Assembly (NCBI GenBank): GCA_037190805.1
Contig: JBBCJR010000005.1
Location: 124,001-188,000 of the forward strand
DNA from: JBBCJR01 sp037190805
GTDB lineage: Bacteria > Pseudomonadota > Alphaproteobacteria > Sphingomonadales > Sphingomonadaceae
Reading direction: 5' to 3'
Length of the DNA: 64,000 nt
The translations under genes and the position numbers were made by a program. Of this stretch, positions 37,325 through 47,093 are shown one piece after another (positions within the stretch are counted from its first letter, which is position 1; every line of letters starts with the position of its first letter). The notes below the pieces were generated by a model. The model saw only the letters and a list, made by a program, of their open reading frames with translations, did no database searches and was not told the origin of the DNA.

Positions 37325-39280
37325 ATGGAAGCTGAGATCGGTCAGTTCGCGCTGATTCAGGCGTTCATTCTTGCCGTTGCCCAATCCGTCGCGCCTTTGA
37401 TCGGTGCCGCCCGTGAAGATCCGGCGCTGATGGCGCTGGGCCGCATGAGCGCGACGTTGCAAGCTCTGCTGGTCCTGCTGGCCTTCGCCTGCCTGACCAT
37501 CGCCTTCATCGCGCCCGATTTTTCGGTGCGCATCGTCGCCGAGCACGCCCATTCGACGCAGCCGCTGATCTACCGCTTTTCCGGCACCTGGGGGAATCAC
37601 GAAGGCTCGCTGTTGCTGTGGGTGCTGATCCTGTCGCTGTTCGGCGCCGCTGTCGCCCTGTTCGGGGGCAATCTGCGCGAGACGCTGCAATCGCGAGTGT
37701 TGGCGGTCCAGGGGATGAACGGAGCGGCCTTCATCGCTTTCATCCTGTTCACGTCGAACCCGTTCGACCGGCTTGACCCGGCGCCGCTGGACGGGCGGGA
37801 ATTGAACCCGCTGCTTCAAGACCCGGGCCTCGTCCTCCATCCGCCGCTGCTCTATCTTGGCTATGTCGGCTTTTCGGTCGCCTTCGCCTTCTCGGTCGCG
37901 GCGCTGATCGAGGGCAAGGTCGACGCCGCCTGGGCGCGCTGGGTACGACCCTGGGTGCTGGCGGCTTGGACGGCCCTGACGGCCGGCATCGCCCTCGGCT
38001 CCTTCTGGGCCTATTATGAACTGGGCTGGGGCGGCTGGTGGTTCTGGGACCCGGTCGAAAATGCCAGCTTCATGCCCTGGCTGCTCGGCACCGCCCTCCT
38101 TCACTCGGCGCTGGTTCTGGAGCGGCGCGGCGCGCTGGTTTCCTGGACGATCCTGCTCGGCATCCTTACCTTCTCGCTCAGCCTCATCGGCACCTTTCTC
38201 GTCCGTTCGGGTATCCTCACCAGCGTCCATGCCTTCGCCGTCGACGCGGCGCGCGGCGTCTTCATCCTGGCGATGATCGTCGTCGCCACCGGGGGCGCGT
38301 TGGCGCTGTTCGCCTGGCGCGCGCCGGCGATGCGGTCTGGGGCGATGTTCGGCGCCGTTTCGCGCGAGGGCGGGCTGACCATCAACAACCTGTTCCTCAT
38401 GGCCGCGACCGCGACAGTTTTCCTCGGCACCTTCTATCCGGTGATCATCGACGGGCTGACCGGTGACAAGATTTCGGTGGGACCGCCTTATTACAACGCG
38501 GTGTTCGTACCGATCATGGTGCCGCTGCTGATCCTGGTCAGCATCGGTTCAATGCTGAACTGGAAACGCGACACGGTGAAGGCCGCGCTCCAGCGCCTCC
38601 GCTGGCCGGGGGCGATCTCGCTGGCGGCATTGGTGATCGGCGTCGTCGTGGCCGGGATCGGTCACACGCTGGCGGCGCTGGGCCTGGCGCTGGGCGTGTG
38701 GCTGATCGCCGGTGCGGCCTGGGTGCTGGTGCGGCGACGCCATGTCCTGCGCACCACGCCCCGCGCGCTGATCGCGATGGCGATCGCTCATGCCGGGCTG
38801 GGCGTGATGGTCTGCGGCATCAGCGCCATGGCCGCCTGGTCGTCCTCCACCACCACGACAATGGCGCCGGGGGAAACGATCAGCGCCGGTCCCGATCGTG
38901 TCCGCCTCGACTGGCTGGGGCCGGTCCGGGGGCCCAACTACACCGCTCAGCAGGCGCGCTTCACCGCCGAGGAACGCTGGTTCAGGAAGACGCTGGTCTC
39001 GGAAAAGCGCACCTATCCGGTCAGCCGCAGCCAGACGACCGAGGCTGGAATCTGGGCGGGCCTGCTCGGCAACGTCTATGTCGCGATCGGCGATACCGGC
39101 ACTGATGGCCGGGTGGTCGTGCGCCTCTATCATCACCCGCTGGTCGGCTGGATCTGGGGTGGCGCGCTGCTGATGTCGCTGGCCGGCGTGCTATCGCTGA
39201 CCGACCGGCGCTTCCGCATCGGCGCGACGCGGCGCACGGTGCCGGACGGCACGCCCGCACCGGGAACGGCAACGGCATGA
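37325..39280 (+). CDS. ccmF: Cytochrome c maturation haem lyase subunit CcmF
   Basis: The 651-residue membrane protein has about 15 hydrophobic helices and the tryptophan-rich haem-handling motif WGGWWFWDPVENASFMPWLLGTALLHS, typical of CcmF/NrfE. Together with CcmH it attaches haem to apocytochrome c in the periplasm. It is the first gene of ccmFGHI, all overlapping. ccmABCDE are not within this window, so the ccm set is split or begins elsewhere. Its 224-base gap from the divergent AstD-like gene must hold its promoter. Confidence 0.97.
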   Translation: MEAEIGQFALIQAFILAVAQSVAPLIGAAREDPALMALGRMSATLQALLVLLAFACLTIAFIAPDFSVRIVAEHAHSTQPLIYRFSGTWGNHEGSLLLWVLILSLFGAAVALFGGNLRETLQSRVLAVQGMNGAAFIAFILFTSNPFDRLDPAPLDGRELNPLLQDPGLVLHPPLLYLGYVGFSVAFAFSVAALIEGKVDAAWARWVRPWVLAAWTALTAGIALGSFWAYYELGWGGWWFWDPVENASFMPWLLGTALLHSALVLERRGALVSWTILLGILTFSLSLIGTFLVRSGILTSVHAFAVDAARGVFILAMIVVATGGALALFAWRAPAMRSGAMFGAVSREGGLTINNLFLMAATATVFLGTFYPVIIDGLTGDKISVGPPYYNAVFVPIMVPLLILVSIGSMLNWKRDTVKAALQRLRWPGAISLAALVIGVVVAGIGHTLAALGLALGVWLIAGAAWVLVRRRHVLRTTPRALIAMAIAHAGLGVMVCGISAMAAWSSSTTTTMAPGETISAGPDRVRLDWLGPVRGPNYTAQQARFTAEERWFRKTLVSEKRTYPVSRSQTTEAGIWAGLLGNVYVAIGDTGTDGRVVVRLYHHPLVGWIWGGALLMSLAGVLSLTDRRFRIGATRRTVPDGTPAPGTATA

Positions 39281-39813
39281 AACGGCTGCTGTTCATCCTG
39301 CCCGTCGTGCTGTTCGCCGGGCTGGCGATCGCCTTCGGCTTCGGCCTCACCCGCGACCCGTCGCGTCTGCCTTCGGTGCTGATCGACCGCCCCCTGCCGG
39401 CCTTCGACCTGCCGCCGGTCGCTGACGATATTCCGGCGTTGGCGAGCAGCCAGCTGACCGGCGAGCCGGCGCTCCTCAACCTGTTCGCGTCCTGGTGCGT
39501 GCCGTGCCGGGTGGAGCATCCGCTGTTCCTGCGCCTGGCCGAGGAAGGCGTTCCCATCCACGGCATCGACTGGAAGGAGCCGGCCACCGACGGCGCCGCC
39601 TATCTCAAGCAATATGGCAATCCCTTCCGCAGCGTCGGCAGCGATCCCAGCGGCCGGGCGGGCATAGACCTGGGCCTCAGCGGGGTGCCGGAAACCTTCA
39701 TCGTCGATGCCGCCGGCCGGGTGCGCTATCGCCATGTCGGGCCGATCACCGCAGCCGACTGGAACGGTACGCTGAAGCCGCTGCTTGCCAAACTGAAGGC
39801 GGAGGGCGGCTGA
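39277..39813 (+). CDS. ccmG: Thiol:disulfide interchange protein CcmG/DsbE
   Basis: The 178-residue membrane-tethered thioredoxin-fold protein has an N-terminal anchor (LLFILPVVLFAGLAIAFGFG) and the active site WCVPC at residues 73-77. It keeps the apocytochrome CXXCH cysteines reduced for haem attachment. The family's GVPETF stretch (LSGVPETFIVDAAGRV), with the cis-proline, is present. It overlaps ccmF by four bases (ATGA) and precedes ccmH by two bases. Confidence 0.96.
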   Translation: MKRLLFILPVVLFAGLAIAFGFGLTRDPSRLPSVLIDRPLPAFDLPPVADDIPALASSQLTGEPALLNLFASWCVPCRVEHPLFLRLAEEGVPIHGIDWKEPATDGAAYLKQYGNPFRSVGSDPSGRAGIDLGLSGVPETFIVDAAGRVRYRHVGPITAADWNGTLKPLLAKLKAEGG

Positions 39814-39815
39814 CG

Positions 39816-40301
39816 ATGCGCCGGGTCGCCCTTGCTCTCGCCCTGATGACCGCGACGCCGGCGCTGGCGGTGTTGCCGGACGAACAGTTGGCCGACCCGG
39901 TGCTGGAGGCCCGCGCGCGCGAACTATCGAAGGAGTTGCGCTGCGTCGTCTGCCAGAATCAGTCGATCGACGATTCCGACGCCGACCTTGCCCGCGACCT
40001 GCGCCTGCTGGTGCGTGAACGCCTGCAGGCCGGCGACAGCGACCAAGCGGTCAAGGACTATCTGGTCGCCCGCTATGGCAGCTTCGTACTGCTGCGGCCG
40101 CCGATGACCGGCGGGACGATGTTGTTGTGGTTCGGACCGCTGGTGGTCGTCCTGTTGGGCGGGGCTGGCGTTGCCGTTTATCTGACCCGGCGACGCCGCG
40201 AGGGGGTGGAGCCGGCGCCGCTCGACGCGGGCGAGGAAGCCGATCTGAACCGGCTGATGCGGGAAGAAGACGAACATGACAGGGAACGGGGCGTAACATG
40301 A
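39816..40301 (+). CDS. ccmH: Cytochrome c maturation protein CcmH
   Basis: The 161-residue protein has a signal peptide, the redox motif LRCVVCQNQ (cysteines at 43 and 46) followed by SIDDSDADLARDLR, and a C-terminal transmembrane helix (MLLWFGPLVVVLLGGAGVAVYL). It reduces and hands the apocytochrome to CcmF. This is the short, separate CcmH of alphaproteobacteria; the TPR part is the separate ccmI downstream. It overlaps ccmI by four bases. Confidence 0.96.
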   Translation: MRRVALALALMTATPALAVLPDEQLADPVLEARARELSKELRCVVCQNQSIDDSDADLARDLRLLVRERLQAGDSDQAVKDYLVARYGSFVLLRPPMTGGTMLLWFGPLVVVLLGGAGVAVYLTRRRREGVEPAPLDAGEEADLNRLMREEDEHDRERGVT

Positions 40302-41479
40302 TCCTGTGGATGGTGCTGACGGTGATGGCGGCAGTGGTCGCGGCCTTGCTCACTCTGTCGCTGGTCCGTCGCCACGACGCGCGCACCGAAGGGCGCGAGG
40401 CGTCGCTGACCGTGCTAGCCGACCAGCTGCGCGAATTGGACGAGCAGGCCGCCACCGGTCTTGTCGCCCCCGCCGAGGCGGAAGGGATGCGCACCGAGAT
40501 CAAGCGCCGCATGCTGGCGGTCGAACGGTCGCGCCCCGCCACGCACCGGCCGCTGGGCAACGAGGTTCTGGGCCGGATCGCCGTCGGCGGAGCCGCGCTG
40601 GTCGTCCTCGCCGCCGTCGGCATCTACGGCCTGATCGGCCGCCCCGACCTGGGCGTCACATCGGATACCCCCGTATCACCGCCGGCCGCCCAGCAGGGCG
40701 GCGCCGATACGGCCATGGTTCAGCTCGACGGCATGATCGGACAGATCGAGGCGCGGTTGAAGGACCGGCCCGACGACGCCGAGGGCTGGCGGATGCTCGG
40801 CCTCGCCCGCGTCCAGGCCGGGCGGTTCAGCGAGGCGACCGATGCCTATCGCCGGGCCATCGAACTCGACGCCAATGTTCCCGGCCAGCAGTCCGCCTAT
40901 GGCGAGGCGTTGGTGCTGGCCGCGGACGGGATCGTCACGCCGGAAGCCAAGGCGGCCTTCGCCAAGGCGATCACCGAGGATGGGAGCGATCCCCGTGCCC
41001 GCTATTTCCTCGCCGTCGCCAAGGATCAGGCCGGCGACCGGCGTGGTGCACTGGATGACTGGGTGAAACTGCTGAACGAGGCACCGGCCGATGCACCCTG
41101 GGCCGGTGAACTCAGGACCTTCGTCGAGCAGGCGGCGCAGGAAGGCGGCGTCGATCTGAGCGGCCGCCTGAAACCCGCCCCTGCCGCGCCTCGCGGTCCG
41201 AGCGCCGCCGACATCGCCAACGCCGAAGGCATGAGCGCGGGCGATCAGCAGGCGATGATTCAGTCGATGGTCGATGGCCTCGCCGCGCGCCTCGCCGCCA
41301 ATCCGCGTGACGCCGACGGCTGGCTGCGGCTGATCCGCGCCCGCGAGGTGATGGGCGATACGGCGGGGGCCGCCAAGGCGCTGGCCGACGCGCGCAGGGT
41401 TTTCGCCGACGACCCGGCAACCCTGGCGCGGTTGCAGGCCAATCCCGGAACAGGCCCGGCGCGCCCGCCGATGCGGTAA
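40298..41479 (+). CDS. ccmI: Cytochrome c maturation chaperone CcmI (TPR)
   Basis: The 393-residue protein has two N-terminal transmembrane helices (ILWMVLTVMAAVVAALLTL and the second near residues 88-110) flanking a cytoplasmic loop, then TPR repeats (GWRMLGLARVQAGRFSEATDAYRRAIELDANVPG) in the periplasm that bind apocytochrome C-termini. The C-terminal part DADGWLRLIRAREVMGDTAGAAKALADAR is typical. It closes the ccmFGHI operon. A GGTTGCG/CGCAACC inverted repeat lies shortly after the stop. Confidence 0.94.
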   Translation: MILWMVLTVMAAVVAALLTLSLVRRHDARTEGREASLTVLADQLRELDEQAATGLVAPAEAEGMRTEIKRRMLAVERSRPATHRPLGNEVLGRIAVGGAALVVLAAVGIYGLIGRPDLGVTSDTPVSPPAAQQGGADTAMVQLDGMIGQIEARLKDRPDDAEGWRMLGLARVQAGRFSEATDAYRRAIELDANVPGQQSAYGEALVLAADGIVTPEAKAAFAKAITEDGSDPRARYFLAVAKDQAGDRRGALDDWVKLLNEAPADAPWAGELRTFVEQAAQEGGVDLSGRLKPAPAAPRGPSAADIANAEGMSAGDQQAMIQSMVDGLAARLAANPRDADGWLRLIRAREVMGDTAGAAKALADARRVFADDPATLARLQANPGTGPARPPMR

Positions 41480-41486
41480 CATCCCG

Positions 41487-41531
41487 GTTGCGCGGCGGGA
41501 GAAGGCCCGATCTTGCTGGCCCCTCGCAACC
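41487..41531 (+). terminator. Stem-loop after ccmI
   Basis: GGTTGCG (41487-41493) and CGCAACC (41525-41531) are perfect inverted arms with a 31-base loop, eight bases past the ccmI stop. There is no T tract, so terminator function is uncertain. Confidence 0.35.
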
Positions 41532-41620
41532 CAGCCTAGCGGACCCGAGCCGGAAACTGATCGCCTATCCTGGCTGGAGGGGTGCGACCCGGAGCGGGTG
41601 GCGCGCGACTGGATCGGCTT

Positions 41621-41872
41621 CTACCGATCGCGGCGCCAACCGGCCGCCATCCGATTGACGATGAAGCGCGTGATCAGCCCTGTCACGGCGGCGATCACGA
41701 AAGCCGAGGCCATGAGAGTCCAGTTCATCCCTCGGTGACAGTCAGCGCCAGGCGCACAATCGCCCAGTGCGGCGAGAACGAACACGCCGAGAATCAGCGG
41801 CGCGCCAACCAGTGCCGCCAGTCCGCAGCCGACCCGTCCGCCCAGCGTGCCTCCGCTGCGATAGCCGCTCAT
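41621..41872 (-). CDS. Small two-helix membrane protein, hypothetical
   Basis: The 83-residue protein has two hydrophobic helices (GCGLAALVGAPLILGVFVLAALG and MASAFVIAAVTGLITRFIV) separated by a loop GDCAPGADCHRG with two cysteines. Small proteins with this GDCxPxxxCHxG loop are, to my recollection, common in sphingomonads but have no assigned function. It lies 30 bases after the thiolase gene on the same strand and may share its transcript. Confidence 0.65.
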   Translation of the reverse strand: MSGYRSGGTLGGRVGCGLAALVGAPLILGVFVLAALGDCAPGADCHRGMNWTLMASAFVIAAVTGLITRFIVNRMAAGWRRDR

Positions 41873-41902
41873 CGTCGACGGCTCGGGCGAAGAGCATTCG
41901 CC

Positions 41903-43081
41903 CTACAGCACCTCGAACAGGCCCGCCGCGCCCATGCCGCCACCGACGCACATGGTGACCACTACCCATCTGGCACCGCGGCGCTTGCCTTCGATCAGCG
42001 CATGGCCGGTCATCCGCGCGCCCGACATGCCGTAGGGATGCCCAACGGAGATCGCGCCGCCGTCGACATTGAGCAGATCATCCGGAATACCGAGCTTGTC
42101 ACGGCAGTAGAGGACCTGGACGGCGAACGCCTCGTTCAGCTCCCACAGGCCGATGTCCGACACGTTGAGACCGAACCGATCAAGCAGCTTCGGCACCGCG
42201 AACACCGGGCCGATGCCCATTTCGTCCGGCTCCGTGCCCGCCACCGCCATGCCGACATAGCGGCCGAGCGGCTGCAGTCCGCGCCGCTCGGCCAGCCCGC
42301 GTTCCATCACGACGCAGGCCGAGGCGCCGTCGGACAGCTGGCTGGCATTGCCCGCGGTGATCACCTTGCCGGGCCCGCGTACCGGCGGCAGCCCGGCCAG
42401 CGCCTCCAGCGTGGTTTCAGGTCGGTTGCCCTCGTCCTTCGCAATCGTCACCTCGCGTTCGGAGGTTTCGCCGGTCGCCTTGTCGGTGACCTTCATCGTC
42501 GCCGTGACCGGCACGATCTCGCCATCGAAGCGGCCCGCCGCCTGCGCCGCGGCCGTCCGCTGCTGGGACTGGAGGGCATAGGCATCCTGCGCCTCGCGGG
42601 GAATGCCATAGCGTTCGGCAACGACTTCGGCGGTGTCGATCATCTGCATGTAGACGTTGCGGTGCATGGCGACGAGTTCCATGTCCGCGCCCAGCCGAAG
42701 CTCGGGCGTCTGGACCAGCGAAATCGATTCGACCCCGCCGGCCACGATCACGTCCATCTGGTCGACCACCACCTGCTTGGCGGCAGTGGCGATCGCCATC
42801 AGGCCGGACGCGCACTGGCGGTCGACGGTCATGCCCGCCGTCGTCACCGGCAGCCCGGCACGCAGCGCCGCCGTGCGGCCGATGGTCGCCTGCACACCCT
42901 GAGGCAGCGCGGAGCCGAGGATGCAGTCCTCGACCTCGGCCGGATCGACACCGGAGCGCTCGACGGCGGCGCGGATCGCGTGGGCGGCCAGGGTCGGCGA
43001 CGGGGTGTTGTTGAACGCCCCTCGATAGGCGCGGCCGACCGGGGTCCGGGCGGTGGAGACGATGACGGCTTCGCGGCTCAT
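41903..43081 (-). CDS. Acetyl-CoA C-acyltransferase (thiolase)
   Basis: The 392-residue thiolase cleaves or forms 3-ketoacyl-CoA. The nucleophile cysteine is residue 90 (VDRQCASGLMAIA); the histidine motif GHPYGMSGARM and second cysteine motif CVGGGMGAAGLFE are both intact. The ATG at 43081 has GAGAGGAA upstream; the frame's earlier start at 43138 lies inside the MaoC gene. It follows a MaoC dehydratase gene on the same strand, so the pair may serve a fatty-acid or aromatic acyl-CoA route. Degradative versus biosynthetic role is undetermined. Confidence 0.95.
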   Translation of the reverse strand: MSREAVIVSTARTPVGRAYRGAFNNTPSPTLAAHAIRAAVERSGVDPAEVEDCILGSALPQGVQATIGRTAALRAGLPVTTAGMTVDRQCASGLMAIATAAKQVVVDQMDVIVAGGVESISLVQTPELRLGADMELVAMHRNVYMQMIDTAEVVAERYGIPREAQDAYALQSQQRTAAAQAAGRFDGEIVPVTATMKVTDKATGETSEREVTIAKDEGNRPETTLEALAGLPPVRGPGKVITAGNASQLSDGASACVVMERGLAERRGLQPLGRYVGMAVAGTEPDEMGIGPVFAVPKLLDRFGLNVSDIGLWELNEAFAVQVLYCRDKLGIPDDLLNVDGGAISVGHPYGMSGARMTGHALIEGKRRGARWVVVTMCVGGGMGAAGLFEVL

Positions 43082-43110
43082 GGGCTGTTCCTCTCTTATT
43101 CCAAGGCGGG

Positions 43111-43569
43111 TCAGGCGACGAAGTAGAGGGCGATCCATTCGGCGGTCAGCGCCGGCTTGTCCTCACCCTCGATCTCGATCGTCACTTCTGACGTTTCCTG
43201 CCACTGACCGGGCTTCTTCTCCGTGAAAGCGATGGTGCGGAAATGGCCGCGCACGCGCTTGCCGCTGCGTACCGGAGCGAGGAAGCGGATCCGATCGAAA
43301 CCGTAGTTGACCGCCATCCTGAGAGTCGAGGGTACCGCAGCCACCTCCGCCTTCAGCGCGGCGAGCAGCGACAGGGTGAGAAAGCCGTGGGCGATGGTAC
43401 CGCCGAACGGCGTCTGCTTCGCCATCTCGGGGTCGACATGGATGAACTGATGATCGCCGGTGGCATCGGCGAACTGGTCGATCCGCGCCTGGTCGACCTC
43501 GACCCAGGAGGAGGTAACCGGATCACCGCCGACCGCGGCCTGCATCTCCTCGATCGTCGCTACCGGCAT
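43111..43569 (-). CDS. MaoC-family (R)-enoyl-CoA hydratase
   Basis: The 152-residue protein is a single hot-dog hydratase-2 domain: QFADATGDHQFIHVDPEMAKQTPFGGTIAHGFLTLSL, with the catalytic aspartate and histidine in the D-x(4)-H pattern (GDHQFIHVD). It hydrates enoyl-CoA to (R)-3-hydroxyacyl-CoA. It ends 29 bases upstream of the thiolase start, suggesting co-transcription, and is a different branch from the MaoC protein at 22.7 kb. Confidence 0.93.
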   Translation of the reverse strand: MPVATIEEMQAAVGGDPVTSSWVEVDQARIDQFADATGDHQFIHVDPEMAKQTPFGGTIAHGFLTLSLLAALKAEVAAVPSTLRMAVNYGFDRIRFLAPVRSGKRVRGHFRTIAFTEKKPGQWQETSEVTIEIEGEDKPALTAEWIALYFVA

Positions 43570-43627
43570 CGCCCTCTCCTTCGCTTTCCGTTCACGTCAA
43601 GGGAAGGTATAGCGCCGGCACCGCCAG

Positions 43628-46216
43628 TCAAGCGAGGCTTTTCGACACCTGCTCGAACACGTCCTTCGACAGGTTGGGAACGGCGGCGATGCGGTCCAGT
43701 TCCGCCCGCATCAAGTCGGCGCGCGCCGGCTCGAACCGCCGCCAGCGGCCCAGCGGCGTCACCAATCGCGCCGCGGCCTGTGGGTTCAGCCGATCGACGT
43801 CGACGATCATCTCGCGCAGGAATCCGTAGCCGCGCCCATCCGCGGCATGGAAGGCGCGCTGATTGGCGGCGAAAGCACCGACCAGCGCCCTCAGCCGGTT
43901 CGGGTTGCCGAGATTGAAGTCGGAATGGCCGGCCAGCCGCATCACCGCCTCCAGCGTGTCATCGCGCTTCGACATCGCCTGCACCGAGAACCATTTGTCG
44001 ATGACCAGCGCGTCCCCTGCATAACGCGCATGGAAAGCGTCCAGCGCCATGCGCCGCTCCGGCGCGTCGAGGCTGGCGAGAACGCCGAGCGCGCCCTGAC
44101 GGTCGGTCATGTTGTCAGCGCCGTTGAACTGGTCGAAGGCCATGGCGGCCGCATCCCCCGCACCGCCGGCCGCGACATAGCCGAGGGCAACCGAGCGCAG
44201 CCGGCGCGCGCCCTTCGCCGAGGGCGAAAGCGAGAAACTGTTGGCGGCCGCGCCAGCATAGGCGGCACGCCATTCGGCCTCCCGCCGCCTGCCGAGCAGC
44301 CCCCGCAATCCCTCGCGCGCGCGGTGAACCGCCTCCGGATCGACGTCGGTCAACTGGTCCGCGATAAACGCTTCCGACGGCAGCAGCACCGCCTCGCCGA
44401 CGAACGCCTTGTCGAGCGCCGGGTCCGCCAACGTCCGCGCGACAGCCGCCACCACCGCCTCCTCGTCCGCCTCATGGCCGGCGACGCGGCGGATAAGCGT
44501 GTCCAGCATCAGCTGCTGCATCGCCTCGTAGCGCGCGAAAGGGTCGTCATCATGGCCCGACAGGAAAGCGAGCGCCGCCGGATCGCGATCGGTGGCGACG
44601 ACCACGGGAGCGGAAAAGCCCCGGTTGATCGACAGCACCGGCGGTTCGTCGATGCCATCCAGCGTTACCGTGGCCTCGGCGCGGGTCAACTCGACCAGCC
44701 GCTCGTCACCCAGACGGCGGCCGCTGTCCCGGCCGAACAAAGCGACATTCACCGGGATATGCATCGGCTGCTTGACCGGCTGGCCTGGCGTCGGGGGCAG
44801 CGTCTGGCTGAAGTGCAGCGTCGCCGTCGCGGTGGCGGGATCATGGTCGAGATGCGCCTCGATCCGGGGCGTGCCGGCCTGCTCGTACCACAGGCGGAAC
44901 TGCGTCAGATCGATGCCGCCGCCATCTTCCATCGCGCGGACGAAATCCTCGCAGGTCGCCGCCTCGCCATCGTGACGCTGGAAATAGAGGTCGGTCGCCG
45001 CCCGGAATCGTTCGGGACCCAGCAGCGTCGCCATCATGCGGATCAGCTCGGCGCCCTTGTTGTAGATGGTGGCGGTGTAGAAGTTCGAGATTTCGAGATA
45101 GGTTTCCGGCCGCACCGGGTGGGCGAGCGGGCCGGCATCCTCCTGGAACTGGACGGCGCGTAAGGCGCGGACATCCTCGATCCGCTTGACCGCCGCCGAG
45201 CCCTGATCGGCCGAGAAGCTCTGGTCGCGATAGACGGTGAAGCCTTCCTTGAGACTGAGCTGGAACCAGTCGCGGCAGGTGACGCGGTTGCCGGACCAGT
45301 TATGGAAATATTCATGCGCGACCACCGCCGCGATGGCGTCGAAATCGGCATCGGTCGCCGTGTCGGGGTCGGCAAGAATGTAGCGCGAGTTGAAGATATT
45401 GAGGCTCTTGTTCTCCATCGCGCCGAAATTGAAATCGTCCACCGCGACGATGTTGAACTGGTCGAGGTCATATTCGCGGCCATAGACCGCCTCGTCCCAG
45501 GCCATCGATGCTTTCAGCGCCGCCATGGCGTGTTCGGTCTTCGCTTCGTCGCCCTCGCGTACCCAGATGGCGAGGTCGACCGCACGTCCGCTCACGGTCG
45601 TGAACCTGTCGCGATTGGCGACCAGCCTGCCCGCGACCAGCGCGAACAGGTAACAGGGCTTGGGGAAAGGATCTTCCCACAGCGCCCAGTGAGTGCCGTC
45701 CGGCCCGTCACCGGCATCGATGCGATTGCCGTTCGACAACAGCACGGGATAGCGCGCCTTGTCGGCGCTCATCCGCACCCGATAGCGCGACAGGATATCG
45801 GGCCGGTCGGGAAAGAAGCTGATACGGCGGAAGCCTTCGGCCTCGCATTGAGTGGTGAGGTTCCCCCCCGAGGCATAGAGACCCATCAGCTTGGTGTTGG
45901 CGGCAGGGCTGATCTCGACCACCGTCTCCACCACCGCGCGGTCGCCGGCGATGTCGACGACCAGCGTAGCGCCATCCATCCGCCACGCCGCTTCGGTCCC
46001 GTCCACCGTCACTGAAACCGGCGACAGGCCATCGCCGTCGAGACGCAGCGGCCGTCCGTGATCGCCACTGCGTTCCACCGACAGCCGCGCCGTCACCAGC
46101 GTCCGCTCGGCATCGAGGGCGAAGTCCAGGGCCACCTCGGGCACCAGCCATTCAGGCGGGCGATAATCGGCGCGGCGAACGGGCTCGGGAGCGGCATTGG
46201 TGCGAAGCATGTCCAT
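43628..46216 (-). CDS. pepN: Aminopeptidase N
   Basis: The 862-residue M1 zinc aminopeptidase removes N-terminal residues from peptides in the cytoplasm. It has the GAMEN exopeptidase motif at 265-269 (FGAMENKSLNIFN) and the zinc site HEYFH at 301-305 followed by the third ligand in LKEGFTVYRDQ. Size fits the E. coli-type PepN. Two adjacent ATGs (46216, 46210) are possible, neither with a strong ribosome site. It is divergent from the epimerase-like gene with 78 bases between. Confidence 0.96.
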   Translation of the reverse strand: MDMLRTNAAPEPVRRADYRPPEWLVPEVALDFALDAERTLVTARLSVERSGDHGRPLRLDGDGLSPVSVTVDGTEAAWRMDGATLVVDIAGDRAVVETVVEISPAANTKLMGLYASGGNLTTQCEAEGFRRISFFPDRPDILSRYRVRMSADKARYPVLLSNGNRIDAGDGPDGTHWALWEDPFPKPCYLFALVAGRLVANRDRFTTVSGRAVDLAIWVREGDEAKTEHAMAALKASMAWDEAVYGREYDLDQFNIVAVDDFNFGAMENKSLNIFNSRYILADPDTATDADFDAIAAVVAHEYFHNWSGNRVTCRDWFQLSLKEGFTVYRDQSFSADQGSAAVKRIEDVRALRAVQFQEDAGPLAHPVRPETYLEISNFYTATIYNKGAELIRMMATLLGPERFRAATDLYFQRHDGEAATCEDFVRAMEDGGGIDLTQFRLWYEQAGTPRIEAHLDHDPATATATLHFSQTLPPTPGQPVKQPMHIPVNVALFGRDSGRRLGDERLVELTRAEATVTLDGIDEPPVLSINRGFSAPVVVATDRDPAALAFLSGHDDDPFARYEAMQQLMLDTLIRRVAGHEADEEAVVAAVARTLADPALDKAFVGEAVLLPSEAFIADQLTDVDPEAVHRAREGLRGLLGRRREAEWRAAYAGAAANSFSLSPSAKGARRLRSVALGYVAAGGAGDAAAMAFDQFNGADNMTDRQGALGVLASLDAPERRMALDAFHARYAGDALVIDKWFSVQAMSKRDDTLEAVMRLAGHSDFNLGNPNRLRALVGAFAANQRAFHAADGRGYGFLREMIVDVDRLNPQAAARLVTPLGRWRRFEPARADLMRAELDRIAAVPNLSKDVFEQVSKSLA

Positions 46217-46294
46217 GGCCGCTGATGTAAGGGGCCGACGCACAAGCGGGAAGCCCTTCATACCACGTCCCGTCACCGGCTATGCTGGGCGGCG

Positions 46295-47086
46295 ATGACT
46301 CATATGCTCCTGTTCGGACCCGGCTATGTCGGGAGCCGCCTCGCCGCCGCGCTGGACGCGGACGGCTGGACGGTGACGGCCGTCCGGCGCGACACACCCC
46401 CTTCCGATATTGCCGAGGCGTTGGACCGCGCCACCCATATCCTGTCGTCGGTCCCTCCAGGGGAATCGAGCGACCCCGTCCTCGACCAATGGGGGCAGGC
46501 GATCGCGGCCGCGCCCGCGGGCTGGGTCGGCTATCTGTCGTCGACCGGCGTCTATGGCGACACCGGCGGAGCCTGGGTGGACGAAAGCGCGCCCATCGGT
46601 CGCGGCCGACGCTCCGTCCGCGCGGAGGCCGACCGGGCATGGCAGGCCATTCATGCCGGCGCCCGGGTATTTCGCCTGCCGGGCATCTACGGCCCCGGCC
46701 GTTCGCCCCTCGACCGGGTCCGGACAGGCACCGCGCATCGTGTCGATCTGCCCGGTCAGCTGTTCAGTCGCATCCATGTCGACGATATCGTGACGGGCGT
46801 GCTGGCTGCGATCGCGAACGGCCCGGCGGGCGTCTACAATCTCGCCGACGACCAGCCCGCGAGCCAGGCCGACGTGATCGCTGCCGCCGCCCGCCTGTTG
46901 AATCTGCCGCCACCGCCGCTGATGTCGCTGGCCGACGCCGGACTGTCGCCCGCCGCCCACGCCTTCTACACGGAAAATCGCCGGGTCGCGGCCGACAAGG
47001 CCCGTCGCCTGCTGGGCTGGCGGCCGCGCTATCCGACCTATCGCGAAGGTCTGACGGCGCTGCTCGATGACGTCCGACCCGGCTAG
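46295..47086 (+). CDS. NAD(P)-binding epimerase-like protein (YeeZ type)
   Basis: The 263-residue protein has a short N-terminal nucleotide-binding motif LLFGPGYVGSRLAAAL, a serine-rich active-site strand VGYLSSTGVYGDTGGAWVDE, and an ending typical of extended SDR proteins (RRLLGWRPRYPTYREGLTALLDD). The YxxxK lysine expected downstream is not evident (R-AEADRAW region), as in the atypical SDR group that includes YeeZ. Function unknown. It converges on the lrp gene with a seven-base gap. Confidence 0.85.
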   Translation: MTHMLLFGPGYVGSRLAAALDADGWTVTAVRRDTPPSDIAEALDRATHILSSVPPGESSDPVLDQWGQAIAAAPAGWVGYLSSTGVYGDTGGAWVDESAPIGRGRRSVRAEADRAWQAIHAGARVFRLPGIYGPGRSPLDRVRTGTAHRVDLPGQLFSRIHVDDIVTGVLAAIANGPAGVYNLADDQPASQADVIAAAARLLNLPPPPLMSLADAGLSPAAHAFYTENRRVAADKARRLLGWRPRYPTYREGLTALLDDVRPG

Positions 47087-47093
47087 AACCGGA